From Klebsormidium nitens (taxonomy: Eukaryota; Streptophyta; Klebsormidiophyceae; Klebsormidiales; Klebsormidiaceae), in NCBI GenBank assembly GCA_000708835.1, contig DF237003.1:235009-272079 (forward strand): a stretch of DNA of 37,071 bases, read 5' to 3'. Positions 10,875 through 21,846 of this stretch are shown here, in pieces. Both the position numbers and the translations under genes were made by a program. The notes beneath the pieces were generated by a model, which made no database searches, was not told the DNA's origin, and saw only the letters and a list, made by a program, of their open reading frames with translations. Numbering within the stretch: position 1 is the first letter of the stretch; every line of letters starts with the position of its first letter.

Positions 10875-13800
10875 TCATGCAAGGACAGGTCGTGGGGGCC
10901 GCGCCGGCGGCGTCTCCATGACGCCTGCCAAGGCGTCGTGATACTTATGAACCTGTACGCATTTACCAGGCAGAATCTGTGAGTTCGGGTTTAAACGCTC
11001 GGCTTCAGTATCGCCTGTGTCTGCTTGATTCATTCGTGAATTGCTGAAGATTGAGCGACATCCATTCCAAACCTGATTGCCAGCCAATGACGATTCCGCG
11101 AAAGTAGAAGAGACAAGGTGTTTCAAGCCTAGTAGGGGACTGGGAACCGCATTCTTGGTAAGGAGCACTCTGAAGGGCCCTCAGCGATCCAAAAAGACTG
11201 GACAGGTTGCCAGCCATCTCCACCTTAATATTTCGGGGGAGTTGTCGGATTCAAGCGCTTCTGACGTTGGCTTCAATCCTTTTACCTCGTCGAACGGGCC
11301 ATGATGAACCGAGCCGGCTAATGGAGCGCAGATTTCAACCGATGTCCGATTAACTGCACCGTTTGGTAGCCGAAGGTTGACGGAACTTGGACCGTTCCTA
11401 AGAGAAGCGTAATCCTGACCTGTCCTTGAAGCGAGTCGTACTTGGCGGTCAGCAGAGCAATCTCCTGTTCGTGCGCGCTTCTGACGTCCGCAATCTTGGC
11501 CTGTACCTCGCGCGTCTGGAAGCAAGAAAAGAGGCTTGCTCATATCACTTGCTTGAAGGGATCAGGTCAAGTACTCATCTGTAGCGAGTTAGCATGATTA
11601 TATATCTCGATATCGCCCTCTCATCCGCGGTAGCCAAAAAAGAGGCAGACAGGCTTGTGAAGCATTGCGTTTCGATCAGAAAGGCGCAAGAAGGGCACGC
11701 TTCCACAACCTCAAGCGAACGTTACTCTTGGAACAGAACACCAGACGCGTCATATGGCCGCAGTCTAGTCGACGTGACATCTTTTACAGATGACCGAATT
11801 GGAAAGCGACGCTTCTAATCAAGGCTCGGCACCGTGGCTATTAAAGTAACCAGCCATAACCTCGTTTGGAGCGTTTGCTAAAAAGATGGTAGTGACATCG
11901 AGGCAACATCTCTGTGTGCAGTCGCACGAAGACCGATTTCGTCCCAAGTGCGTCAGTGATTGAAACATCTTTTCAATCCTAGCCTGCTCTCGAAGGAGAA
12001 AAGACGAAGTCCACGCAACGCTTCATGTGCGCCCCAACTGGCTTGATTCTTTTTGACGAACATCGTGGTTTGAACTGCAAACGTGGCCGTTACCTTTTCA
12101 CCAACCCGCATGTGCCCGGGAAGCACGACCTTCCCACGGACGACGCCTTACTTTTCACTGGCCACTATACCTGTGCCGGCCGACTCTTCTTACGAAGCTG
12201 CTGCCAGAACATGCTTGCGAGATTGAAAGACCTTATCTGCCGAAGAGTCACGAACGGTACAAAGCCCCAGAGGAACCGTGTGCCCCCTCATCTGTGCCTG
12301 GAACAGCGCTCGAATGAGTACTGTTAAGAAAGTTCGCCAAAAGAAAGTTCCGGATCCCGGACTTCGCAGATGCTCAAAAGCCACGGACAACTGTCCCGAA
12401 CAAACTCTGGTTCGCCGCCTCACCTGCGTCTGCCGCTCCGTGAGTTTGGCCATCGTCTCCTTGTGTTCCGCTTCCGCTTCCGCTTTAAGAGCACGTGCCT
12501 CCTCCAGAGCAGCCACCGCCGCCTCCCGCTTTAGCGCGCCCTGCTGCTCCAGCCGCTGGAGCCGCTCCATTGCGCTCTGGTCTGCACCTCTCAAAAAAAC
12601 GGGTTAGAGTCAGGTTAAGGTCAGGTTCAAAATCTAAGCAGGGTTGGGGTCAGGTCACCGTTGCTTTGCGCTTCCCAGCGCGCCCTGCTGCTCCAGCCGC
12701 TGGAGCCGTTCCACTGCGGTCTGGTCTGCACCGCTCCGACAAAACGGGTTAGGGTCAGGTTCGGGTTGTTTTCTGGTGTTGGTTGAGTTTTGGTTGTGAT
12801 TGAAGTGGGAAAGAGACTAGGGCCATCGCCACTTCAGCGCGCCCTGCTGCTCCAGCCGCTGAATGCCCTCTACCATGCTCTGGTCAGCACCGCTCAGAGG
12901 AGGAGTCAGGTTCAGATTGGGTTACGTGGAAAGTGGGACGGCTAAAGCATTGTACTCTGAAGAGGAGCTTTGCTACGCTAGATTAGGTTGAAGTTATAGC
13001 ACATCCCTTTGGAAGTCAAGGGTGGTACAGACCATCTCTACGATATGGTCACGACTGAAGTACATCAATCGGTTATTAGTCACGAGCAAATCGCCAGCCG
13101 ACTGCTCACCAATTCCAACCAATGAGACTAGATACTAGAGCGCCCATCGGATGCGGTGCTTCTTGATAATAAACGGGAGAGTGCAAGCAACCGGATATTT
13201 CTGGTCTGGTTCCTAATGCAATCCACGACGGCCGCCAGAGCGCAGAAGGAAGGCTTCGCGATACGAAGGTGCAGAAACCACAAGTGGGAGTAAGCTGTTT
13301 CGGGTTGAGTTCGTTAGTCTGCCACTCACGTTGCCGTTGCAGGTGCTGCAGCACCCGGTCGAGCTCCCAGGCGGTGTCCTCATTCGCTTTGATCTTGGCC
13401 TTGGCGGCCTTGGCATCCCGCGACACGGTCTTGTACTTTGCGATCTGCGCCCAAGATCAATTTACAAGTACTTGGTCTAGCAGGTCTTAAGTCGAGTAGA
13501 CGGGACTCGATTGGCGGAAGCCAACAGGAGGAGGCAGACGCGCTAAACTTATGCGTTGACGAATGGTGGATAAAGCCAGGAGTGCCTTTCGGACAACTTA
13601 CTTCAATCGGAGTCTCCTGAGTACATTTTAGCTATGGGAGGCAGAAAAGCAGGAGCTGAAGACCCAGCGTCAGCGTGTGCCAACATCCTGGCGAAGTTGC
13701 AACAATTCTCGCTTCTGACTGAAGGATGCTTACAAGCTGGATGCAGCCTTCCTTTTCGGCTTCATCAATTGTTGGCAGACGACAACTTATCCAGGTTGAG

Positions 13801-16800
13801 AACGCTCCCCGTTAGTCCCAGCTATCTGCGTTCCTCTTTCGCCTTTGGAATTCGGCTTCGAGGATCCATCCTGCCGCTTTAGCAAGTGTTTCGAGTTGAT
13901 ACAGTGATAATTCTCGTCTCTCCTCGGTCTCCAATAGCTTGACCCTTTTCGCTCACCTTTCCGCTTGTTAACAAAAAAGACCTCTGTCGAACTTTTGAAA
14001 CGACTCAGCGCCAGAAATTTATCAACTGCCGGACCCGAGTCCTGTGGATTGACTCGAACCAGAACTGAAACGACTTGAAGGGAAATACTTAACAACTGCC
14101 GGATCCACATCCTCTGAATCGACTCGAAGCCAGAAACTATTCAACCGCAGAATCCAAGTCCTACTCAGATGATCTGAAGATGGTCTCTTTTCGTTCTCGC
14201 CGGAGCCAAATAGGCCATAGGCTTCTCATAGCATACATGTACAAACTGTATTTTTCATTGAAAATTGAAAATCGTACCTCCGCCTCCGCCTCTTCCATAA
14301 GCTTGACCGTCTTCATCACCTCCCGCTCCACCTTGCCACAGCACTCCAGCTTGGCCTGTAAGTCTCGCGCCCGCCGCTCCGCCTCCCCGATCGCGGCCCG
14401 CTCCCGCTCGACCGCCGCGCCTAGTTCCTCCAGCGTGCGCTGCAGCTTCTCGGGCGACTCCACGATCTTGCCCCGCAGCTCCGCACGCTCCTGGTGCGCC
14501 TCGAGCAGGGCGAACTTTTCGCTGGCGAGCTGCAAAATGGGGGGACCAAATTCAGTCAAGGCCGGTTAAAAGAGTATGGTTAAGGTTAAGGGTAGATCTC
14601 TCAAGCAGTACCGCTCAGGAACTTCTTGACCGAGTTCACGCAGTGGGCCAATGGTCAGCGCGCTCCTGACGCGCCTCAAGGAGGCAAATTTCACGCTGGC
14701 CATTCGCAAAAGTTGGGAAACATTCTTGGGTTGAAGGTAGTTAAGGATCTGGACTTTCGAGCAGTGCAGCCCGGGAAACTCTATCAACTAACAACATTTC
14801 AGAACCGTCTCAACCGACTCTACGCATTGGTCCACTGCACAGTATGCTTCTGGTGCGCCTCGAGCAAGGCGAACTTCTCGCTCGCCAGTGGCAGAAGTTG
14901 GGGTGTCAGTATTGTTCTGGGCATTCCAGAGCTTGAACTTCTCCAGGAACTCAACTTCTGCCGTCGTCCAAGGCGCTCCGAAAACTCTTGTCTTTCTAGG
15001 AGTAGCGAGTGTGCGTTGCAGATTAGGGGGAGAGTATTAATGCGACTACCTGCCAACCTTTCATTTCCCCCCTCTACTCATCACTCTAGCAGATACTTCA
15101 ACCAGGTCCATCAAAACTGCAACCTAACAAGCCTAACGACTGTCAACGGACCATGCCATCTCAACGCCACTACCAAAAGAAAAAATCACTCTCCGGAACT
15201 CAAAAACCAAAGGGTCTTTCCTTACCTGATCCGCCAGCTCGTTGGCCTGCTGTTTGAGCCTGTGGTTTTCCTTGTTCAGCGCCGCCTGCTCTTTGTTCAG
15301 AGCAACGATGGTGACTTGCAGCCCGGATGTTTCCCGCTCTAGTTCTTCCACTGCTGGCCGGTCTGCTGCCCGCTCTGCCTCAATCCGTTTCAGCTCGCTG
15401 GTCAGCTGCAACGAAATATAAGGGTTTACAATCCACCCTGAGGAGTGACCTGTTGTCGTGCTTGGGCGGCATGGATAGTCAATGTGCAAGGTTGCATCAT
15501 GCAAGAGGACTACTTAGCAGGGACTGTCTAAGATTCCGAGAGACTGTACTTGTATGAATACAGAGTGCCCCGTAAAGTTCCAAGATTCTGAGAGGGAAGC
15601 CTTCCCACCTGCAGGTTCTCTTCCTCCAGTTGTTGTTTCCTTTCAAGCAGCGAATCCGACCTGTCCTGGTGCTCCTGAAACGTTTGGAGCTTGTCTTCCC
15701 TGCACAGCGGGGTTTGGCAGGGTTGTATCATGGATAAGCAGAGAGGGTTATGAGAAACCGAGGAACCGATTCTGCTCTCAGAAGAGAAAACGTACTTAGA
15801 CAGGTGGAGCTGCTCCAAGCGCAAAAGTGCAAGTGCCATAACTTCACATCATTGTGCATCATTGTCCAATGGGGGACAGAACAAACAGCGCATACTCCAG
15901 CGGGCTTCCACAACTAATCAAATTCGTCAACAACGACTGGTTTCAGAGTCATGGAGCGGGCTGGCAAGTGACCAATCTTCATGCCTTTCTGAGCGCTGTT
16001 ATCTGCTGCACAGCAGCAAACACTGTTGCCACTTCCTTTCTCGACGCCCCAAAGGACCTGACTGTATGTCTGATGCTTATCTGCTCTATGCCCAATAGGA
16101 CCTCAGTGAATGTCAGAGGATTAGATGGTCACTGACATGACCTTTAAACAATGGGTGCTCATAAGTAACCGAATCGGATATCCAACAAAGCAGACTGGAT
16201 ACAAAGTTGCGTGAGGTCTTGGAGCTAACTGGCAGCCAGTTGGTGATGTTTAGAAGTGGTATACATATGCAATCTTTATAGTCTAATCTTACCGGAACAT
16301 GACATAGTTGAGCAGCGCGCTGAGGTTCCTCCGCACGCCCAGCGTGTCCGGCATGTGCATATCCTTCAAGCAGAAGTTGTTCACCCCAGCAACTTTCATC
16401 AGCTTTTGCAGGGCCCGGAAGCTGGCGAGGTCGCCAATGGAGTCATCATGCAGCTCAGGGTATTCGAGCTCAGCCATGGCATGGAAGACAGGCTGCTGGA
16501 GCTCTTCCCTGCAAAAGAAGCAAAAGATAGCCGTCTTTCTGTTTACCTAGCTGTTCCGGTCTGACCGTCTTCTATTCTAGCCTGTATCGTTGATTCTCGA
16601 GCAAGGGATCCTGATGTCAGTTGTTTTACCAAGTGAGGTAGCTGCAAGCAGCATAGATTCTGGAAGTCAACACCGTAATCTGAACCATGGTGCTTGGAAG
16701 TCATCTTCAAATCAGCAGATACTTGATGAGTAGCACAGCCCGGCTCTAAGTCTTGAGTTGTCTGGGCCAACATGTTGCACTCCTGGCATGCTGACGTATT

Positions 16801-17497
16801 GCCAATCAGTAATGTTGAATTGCCAGTTGGGGATTGGACACTTGTTAGCACAGGCTAGCATTGCTAACACGAATCTGTTGCGACCTTTGCAATCTAAAGC
16901 TGGATGGTCAATTGAACCTGTAGAAGATCACAACGGGCATTCTTCAAAGACATTCACAACCAGATTGTGTGAAGCTCTAGATTACCCAAACATATCATGC
17001 AAAAGGCTGCAGGTGATGCCTTGCTGGATTGGCAGCTAAATGATTGCCTGATAGCTTCCTAATCTGAAGCTCTCTGCTCTGGCAGAACACAGAGCCGTCA
17101 CTTCAGAAGCCTGTTCATCTGTTGATCAATGTGGAATTTTCAGCTCGCATTAAACTGCCTAATGCAGGTTCACTATTGTTGACATGAAAATGGGGTGTCA
17201 AGATGAGTGCTCGTGATTAGGCCCCCCTCAGATAACCAGAGTCAAAACATAGGAGGCCGGGTGTAAGGGCAGACCAACAGGTTGATCAAAGACAAAAGCT
17301 GGTGGATTGTTCATAAATCTGATGATTCTTTACCTGGTCATCTGCATGAGAAGCTGAACAAAGCCCTGGTACAGAGGCTTGACAGCCTCGGGGGTTGGCT
17401 TTGCATATTCTGCATCGCTGAATGGGAAGTCCAACTCTCGCAAGCACTTCAGTATCTCCTCCTGAGGCCGAATGGGGAATGGGTAGGGAGGGGCCAT
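10875..17497 (-). CDS. NUF2: kinetochore protein NUF2 (449 aa, nine exons)
   Basis: NUF2 pairs with NDC80 in the outer-kinetochore complex that binds spindle microtubules. Nine exons splice in frame on the minus strand: 17497-17334, 16508-16293, 15699-15609, 15405-15226, 14529-14278, 13444-13330, 12581-12424, 11515-11420 and 10952-10875 (TGA). Phases 2, 2, 0, 0, 0, 1, 0, 0 all agree. The ATG at 17497 gives MAPPYPFPIRPQEEILKCL, the usual NUF2 start. Residues 1 to about 130 are the calponin-homology head, with NPDLHDD-like YPELHDDS and LSALLNYVMFR. From exon 3 on the chain is heptad-rich coiled coil (EDKLQTFQEHQDRSD, LEEENLQ). KIVESPEKLQ in exon 5 is the conserved KIV-SPE signature of the family. 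The C-terminus ends VHKYHDALAGVM plus a proline/arginine-rich tail. Length is close to the known 440-465 aa. Introns upstream of exons 5 and 7 hold degraded copies of those exons' starts. The exon 7 acceptor has two in-frame AG choices 6 nt apart (exon start 12581 or 12587). Confidence 0.93.
12677..12770 (-). repeat. degraded copy of the NUF2 exon 7 start (copy B)
   Basis: This segment repeats the first part of NUF2 exon 7 and its acceptor (true copy 12533-12640) at a period of 144 bases. On the minus strand it keeps GTGCAG before an exon-like start at 12725 and reads QTAVERLQRLEQQGAL, close to the real QSAMERLQRLEQQGAL. It still looks splice-competent on the acceptor side. No good matching donor is seen, only a weak GTGACC, so it is probably not used as an exon. 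Confidence 0.8.
12836..12920 (-). repeat. degraded copy of the NUF2 exon 7 start (copy C)
   Basis: A third copy of the exon 7 edge lies 159 bases beyond copy B. It reads QSMVEGIQRLEQQGAL on the minus strand, but the acceptor CAG has become CTG. The flanking intron keeps the GGTCAGGTT-like sequence shared by the other copies. It is a non-functional ghost. Confidence 0.78.
14001..14164. repeat. three degraded tandem repeats of about 50-70 bp
   Basis: Units resembling CGACTC..CCAGAA..CAACTGCCGGA..CC..GTCCT recur three times, ending near 14160. They sit in the NUF2 intron just beyond the exon 5 donor. They do not clearly copy exon sequence, so they are recorded as an intronic tandem repeat. Confidence 0.65.
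14657..14716 (-). repeat. degraded copy of the NUF2 exon 5 start (copy B)
   Basis: The minus strand reads MASVKFASLRRVRSAL where true exon 5 reads LASEKFALLEAHQERAEL. The acceptor TGCAG is changed to TGCGA, and the frame drifts by indels. It lies about 175 bases upstream (minus sense) of the real exon start at 14529. Confidence 0.75.
14846..14900 (-). repeat. degraded copy of the NUF2 exon 5 start (copy C)
   Basis: The minus strand reads LASEKFALLEAHQKHTV, nearly identical to the first 14 residues of true exon 5. The splice AG before it is lost (TGCCACTG instead of TGCAGCTC). It is better preserved than copy B although farther away, so the copies may not come from one simple head-to-tail series. 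Confidence 0.82.
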
Positions 17498-18827
17498 ACT
17501 GCCGTCTCCTGCTCTGCTCTTGTGCGCAATCTGGATCACAATTTGTTAAGATTTCAGAGGATCGGACTGTCAGGAAATGGCCCTGCTGTTGGGAAATCCT
17601 TTCAGCACCCACCGCTCGTGCTTTGGTTCCCAGCGGCGGCTTCAACACGGATGAAAAGCATAGGCGCAGAATCGTCGACGAATGGAGAGACCTACACTCG
17701 CGCAAGACTTCTTTTACGCAGGAAGAGGAAGCCTTCAGATAAACCAGCGCCTGGAAAGGAAGGCACAACGTTGCGCCTCGCGTTCCTGCTTCAACTTGTG
17801 TCCTGCTCCTTCTCCTCCTACTGTCGCAAATCTTGAACCCTCCTGCTGGCCGTTCAGGCAGCAGGCGCCAAAACTGGGCTGTCAGGCACCGTCCGATCCA
17901 ATCGGACGGTGAAAATTTGGCACAGCTCCAAACTTTGGCGACTGCCCGGCCCCCTCTAAACTAATAGCCTATACCGTCACGTACTTTGAAGTGGCACCCG
18001 GTTAGGTATTTTAGAGGCACTTTGGCTGGAAGGTCTCAAGCCCCCCCCCCCCCCGGCCTTGCCTTCACAGAAAAGGTCAAGGCCCCGGGCCAAATGGTCA
18101 CCACCCGGGTAAACTTTTTGGACAAAAGCACCGTCGTATGCATGGATTCGCCCCTTTTTTACGTTGAAAAGTGCTTTTTGTTGTATACATGGTCCAGAAG
18201 CACTGACCCGTGGGCTAAAAGACGTAAAATCAGCATATAAAAGCATGTTCTTCAGCTGAAATCCGGCTGGGGCTTCGCCCCAAGCCAAAGGCCTCAAGCC
18301 CCCCCCCCTCCCCACCTTCGATTGGCTGAAGCAACCCAAGCCCCCCCCCCAACAGAATACCTAAGGGGGTGCCACTTCAAAGTGATGGTACCCTAATATA
18401 GGCTACCGTATAGGTACCTACACACTGCACAACTTTGGGCGAAGCCCTAGCTCGATGTCAATGTCATGCAACAGATCTGGCGCAGCGGCAAAAGCTCAGT
18501 CTGGGCAAAGCACCTTGCTTGCACTGGCAGCAGTAGGGGGAATGCTTTGAAATTTGAAGTCTGATCGAACCTTCTTTGTGCAGCAAAGTGTCATCGAAAC
18601 GTGAAGGCGCAGTCTGCAAGGGGGGCATCATGATCATTGATGTCATGGTGGTATGAACCAATGCTTGGCCTTCGCTTTGGTGCAAGGGATCTTTCTTGAC
18701 ACGCCATGTTGGAGCAGCAGCTTGGTCCTGTACTGTGGTGCAGAATTGCATACCATCCATAGTAGCAATCCTCTCGGTTTTTGGAAGTATCACAAGGCAT
18801 CAACCTCTGCTTAATCCTTTGAAAGCA
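17498..18827. other. divergent promoter region between NUF2 and the second EGF gene
   Basis: NUF2 starts leftward at 17497 and the EGF gene starts rightward at 18828. The 1.3-kb gap holds the second copy of the inverted-repeat element at 17982-18385. No clear TATA box or other core promoter motif was recognised. The region must contain both promoters, possibly with the element between them. Confidence 0.5.
17982..18385 (-). mobile_element. non-autonomous terminal-inverted-repeat (MITE-like) element, copy 2
   Basis: This 404-bp copy is in reverse orientation to that at 9485-9897. Its left end is TACTTTGAAGTGGCACCC and its right end GGGTGCCACTTCAAAGTGA. Matching internal blocks include CTTGAGACCTTC next to a G/C run, CGAAGCCCC, and AAAAGCATTTTTCAA-like sequence. 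C-runs of 9-16 bases may be unstable. It has no coding capacity and lies in the divergent promoter region. Confidence 0.75.
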
Positions 18828-21800
18828 ATGGGTTCTCCAGGAAAAGATCTGACCAGTCGCACCGCCTTCTTCGGAGCTTCTCTGCTGCTTCTTCTGTCCC
18901 AAGCGTTTTCAATAAGTGCCGAGCCCCTCGGTAGGTCGGCGCTCGGAATCGGTCAAGTTAGGTCAGGTCGCCAGCTTTTCCAAGAGTTATTTCCAGCTCC
19001 GGGAAGTGCAAATATCACTACAAACTTGACAAGTGTCAATGCGACGAGCCCTCAGCCTGGATTGGCACCACTCATAGCGCCCAGTCCAGGGGCACCGCTC
19101 ATGGCGCCCAGTCCAGAGGCAGTGTTCGTTCCTGAGCCGCGATTCTCCTGCGGCGTTGGAGGGCCATGTCTCAACGGGGGGGAGCCCATGTTCATCGAGA
19201 TCAACGGGAATGTTTCGTGCGTCTGCAACTGCACGCTCGCTATCGGATTTGAGTGAGTGCCGGACACCAGCATATGCATTTCAGAGTTCTAAAGACAGCT
19301 TTCCCCGCCCGCTTTTGGTTGAAGTCTGCAGTCAGTGGAGTCTCAGTAAGTGCCACCACTCTTTCAATCTATGTTGAATTTGTGGTCCAGTGTATCAACC
19401 CCGACAATTTGAAAGTTCAGGGTTATGCACAGGGTGCGTATCTGAGCCCCGAGTTCCATTCTTTGGCGCCATGAATGGTGATTTGGTTGACAGCAACGAG
19501 ATGGACAGCTGATCAGGCTGCTGTCAATGAGGACGATTGAGGAAGGGACACTTCAATTGCTGATTGAGCTACGTCATACATGTGGCAAATGTTGACTGGC
19601 TTCATCGCTCTCAATCCCCATTCTGTGGCATCTGGCTTGGTCTGTCTGGAAGATGTGAGGTATCAAGGCTATCCCTTTGAAGGAAACAATCTTGGGAGCG
19701 GCCCGAGCGATACTTAATATGCTATCATTTGAGGAGCAAGTTTTAAAAGGAAACTCGCAGATCTCTCCATTCCCTCTTCTGCGTCAGTCTTTTCATGTCC
19801 CCTTGCCTTCGACACTTCTTTTCACCTTTCTTTCCTTGTTCAAGACGCGAAGTAAAACTTCTCTGTGCAGTGGCGACCACTGTGGGATTCCTCGGCAGAT
19901 CTGCTCCTCTGACGGGTTCTATTGCGCCAACGGGGGAGTGTGTGGCGCCCCCTCCAATCTTGGGGGGGCTTTCGTATGCCACTGTCCCATTGGCTACTAC
20001 GGGCTCCAGTGCAAAGAAAAGGGGGTGATTTGTACGGCGTCGTTAATCTGCAAAAACGGAGGGACTTGCAACGCCACTGCGGCGGGGTTGCCCCAGTGCG
20101 TCTGCCCTGCCGGGTTCAGCGGAGAGGATTGCGGGCAGGACGCAATGACACCGTCTGGTGAGGCTTGCCTCTTGATATGCCTATCATGATTCTAAACTTC
20201 ACTTTGTGATATTGGAGGCAGGACTGTTCGGAAGAGCTTCCATGACATCTTCCCCTGTTATAGTCTTGCACGAGTTTGACATGTATTGAGATGCAGCAGT
20301 CACACAAATCACAGACAAACAGAGTCAAAGTCAGAGATCAGAGCTGTTGGCCTGCTCGAGGCAGTGAAAGCTAAAGTCACCTGGCTTTCGAGCTCAATTT
20401 GTATCCGTTACGCTATAAGGGAAGTCACTGGAATGTCCTGGCATACGCTTGTGGAAGACTAGTGTGGGCCAATCGAGTCTGGATTGTCCCACATCTGCCG
20501 TGCCTCGCCTCGTTGGCAAACTGTCACATCAAACGGCCAAGCGAAGGATGTCAAGACGTCTCTGTGCCTATCCTTCCATTGGTTGAGAAGGGTCGCCGAG
20601 TCAGTTGCAGCGTAGGATTGACTTATACTGTGAGAAGCATTCTCAATAGCTTTTTCTAAAGATCGCGCATTGCCTGGTCCGAATGAGCTCTGCCTTGCAA
20701 CGAGGACAATGCGACGTACAGCGTATACATTGGTTCCCGGCTGCTGTGTCTTTCGAAGCATATCTCGGAGGTCGCCTTTGTTTCAGTTGCGATGGCTAAG
20801 TTCTACTCTCTGCTGGCAGGTACTGGGCCTGCATCCCTGTTCAAAGGAGAGGGCGACAAGGTGAGCCAGAACCCATTTGAACCGCCAGCCTTGCTCCGTC
20901 GTTTATACCATCATTCAAGCGGCCTTGGACTTTTTTTGCCCTCGATCCGTCATTTGCTTGACAGAATAATTATGGCGGTCATCAGTACTTGCGTAAACGC
21001 GTAATGTGCTGCTCCGCCGTGTCGAGGGCGGCTACCAAATCTACGTTCGAAACACAAGACTCAATACAAAGAGGCGAAATCCTCAGCTAACATTTGTGCT
21101 CAAACGTGAACACCATGAAGGCTGCACCGATGGTTGACTCCAGTCGCGAATGAACCAACGATGGGCAGGTTCTTATCACTAACCAGAATATTGTCACCCT
21201 CTAACAGGCGAATCCAGTGGGAGTCGCTTTTGGTGTGATTGGCGGGTTGCTGGCTGTCGGGTTGCTGGCGGTCGGTGGGGTTTACTGCTGGCGCCGTGTG
21301 CAGAAACGCCGAAGTCCGTACTCGTTCGACTATCTGTACAACCAGCAGAGTGCACCCATGACAGGCGGGGCGTTTTCAGAGGTGAGTTTTGCGGGAATCT
21401 TGAGGAACATTTGAACCGAGTTGGCCAACGGATCCCTCTGGCCCTCAGTATATATGTTCTTTGGGGTTCCATGCGACTCTTGTAACTGGTCCATATGCTG
21501 GATGCGCATCATTGAAGATTGACTGACGTCATCCGAACATCGAGGAGCTGTGACGGTGCTGCAGCGGTCCTTTGGCCTGACTTTTTGTTTTAGCAGAATG
21601 CTTTGAAATCTTTTAGGACAGTATCATGAGTCGCAGTAAATGCCACCGGTCAGTCCACATGTTTTCAAGTTGGATTCCTTGGGTGCTTTACAACATGGTG
21701 CATCCTTTTGGATAAGCCGGCGGTTTTTGATTGCGTATTCTCATCAGCCTTTTCGTTTGTTTGTACAGGTCCAGATGGAAGACTTGAATCCCGAGCAAGA

Positions 21801-21846
21801 GTATCGGAACGGATCTAACATTCATAATACGTCACTGAACTACTGA
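18828..21846 (+). CDS. type I membrane protein with three EGF-like modules (334 aa)
   Basis: Six exons splice in frame: 18828-19252, 19871-20157, 20820-20860, 21208-21381 and 21769-21846 (TGA) are seen as five clear blocks, so five exons in all, with phases 2, 1, 0, 0. Residues 1 to about 31 are a signal peptide (FFGASLLLLLSQAFSISA). A stalk (about 32-105) has glycosylation sequons at N62, N66 and N71 and Ala-Pro/Ser-Pro repeats resembling arabinogalactan-type glycosylation sites. EGF-like module 1 spans C108-C146 and lacks the usual third cysteine position (NGGEP), having CVCNC instead. Modules 2 (C153-C189) and 3 (C196-C229) are regular. A linker leads to a membrane span (about 255-278), a basic WRRVQKRR, and a tail of about 50 residues. 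Exon plan and intron phases near the linker and span match the gene at 5144-8636, so the two are probably paralogues. There is no kinase domain. Ligand and role are unknown. Confidence 0.85.

Noticed and set aside
12720-12770. Telomere-like GGGTTAGGGTCAGG sequence.
   Set aside because: It is part of the duplicated NUF2 intron segment and is too short and irregular for a telomeric array.
14626-15342. A 238-codon open frame on the plus strand.
   Set aside because: It is antisense to NUF2 exon 4 and the exon 5 ghost copies and has no domain-like pattern.
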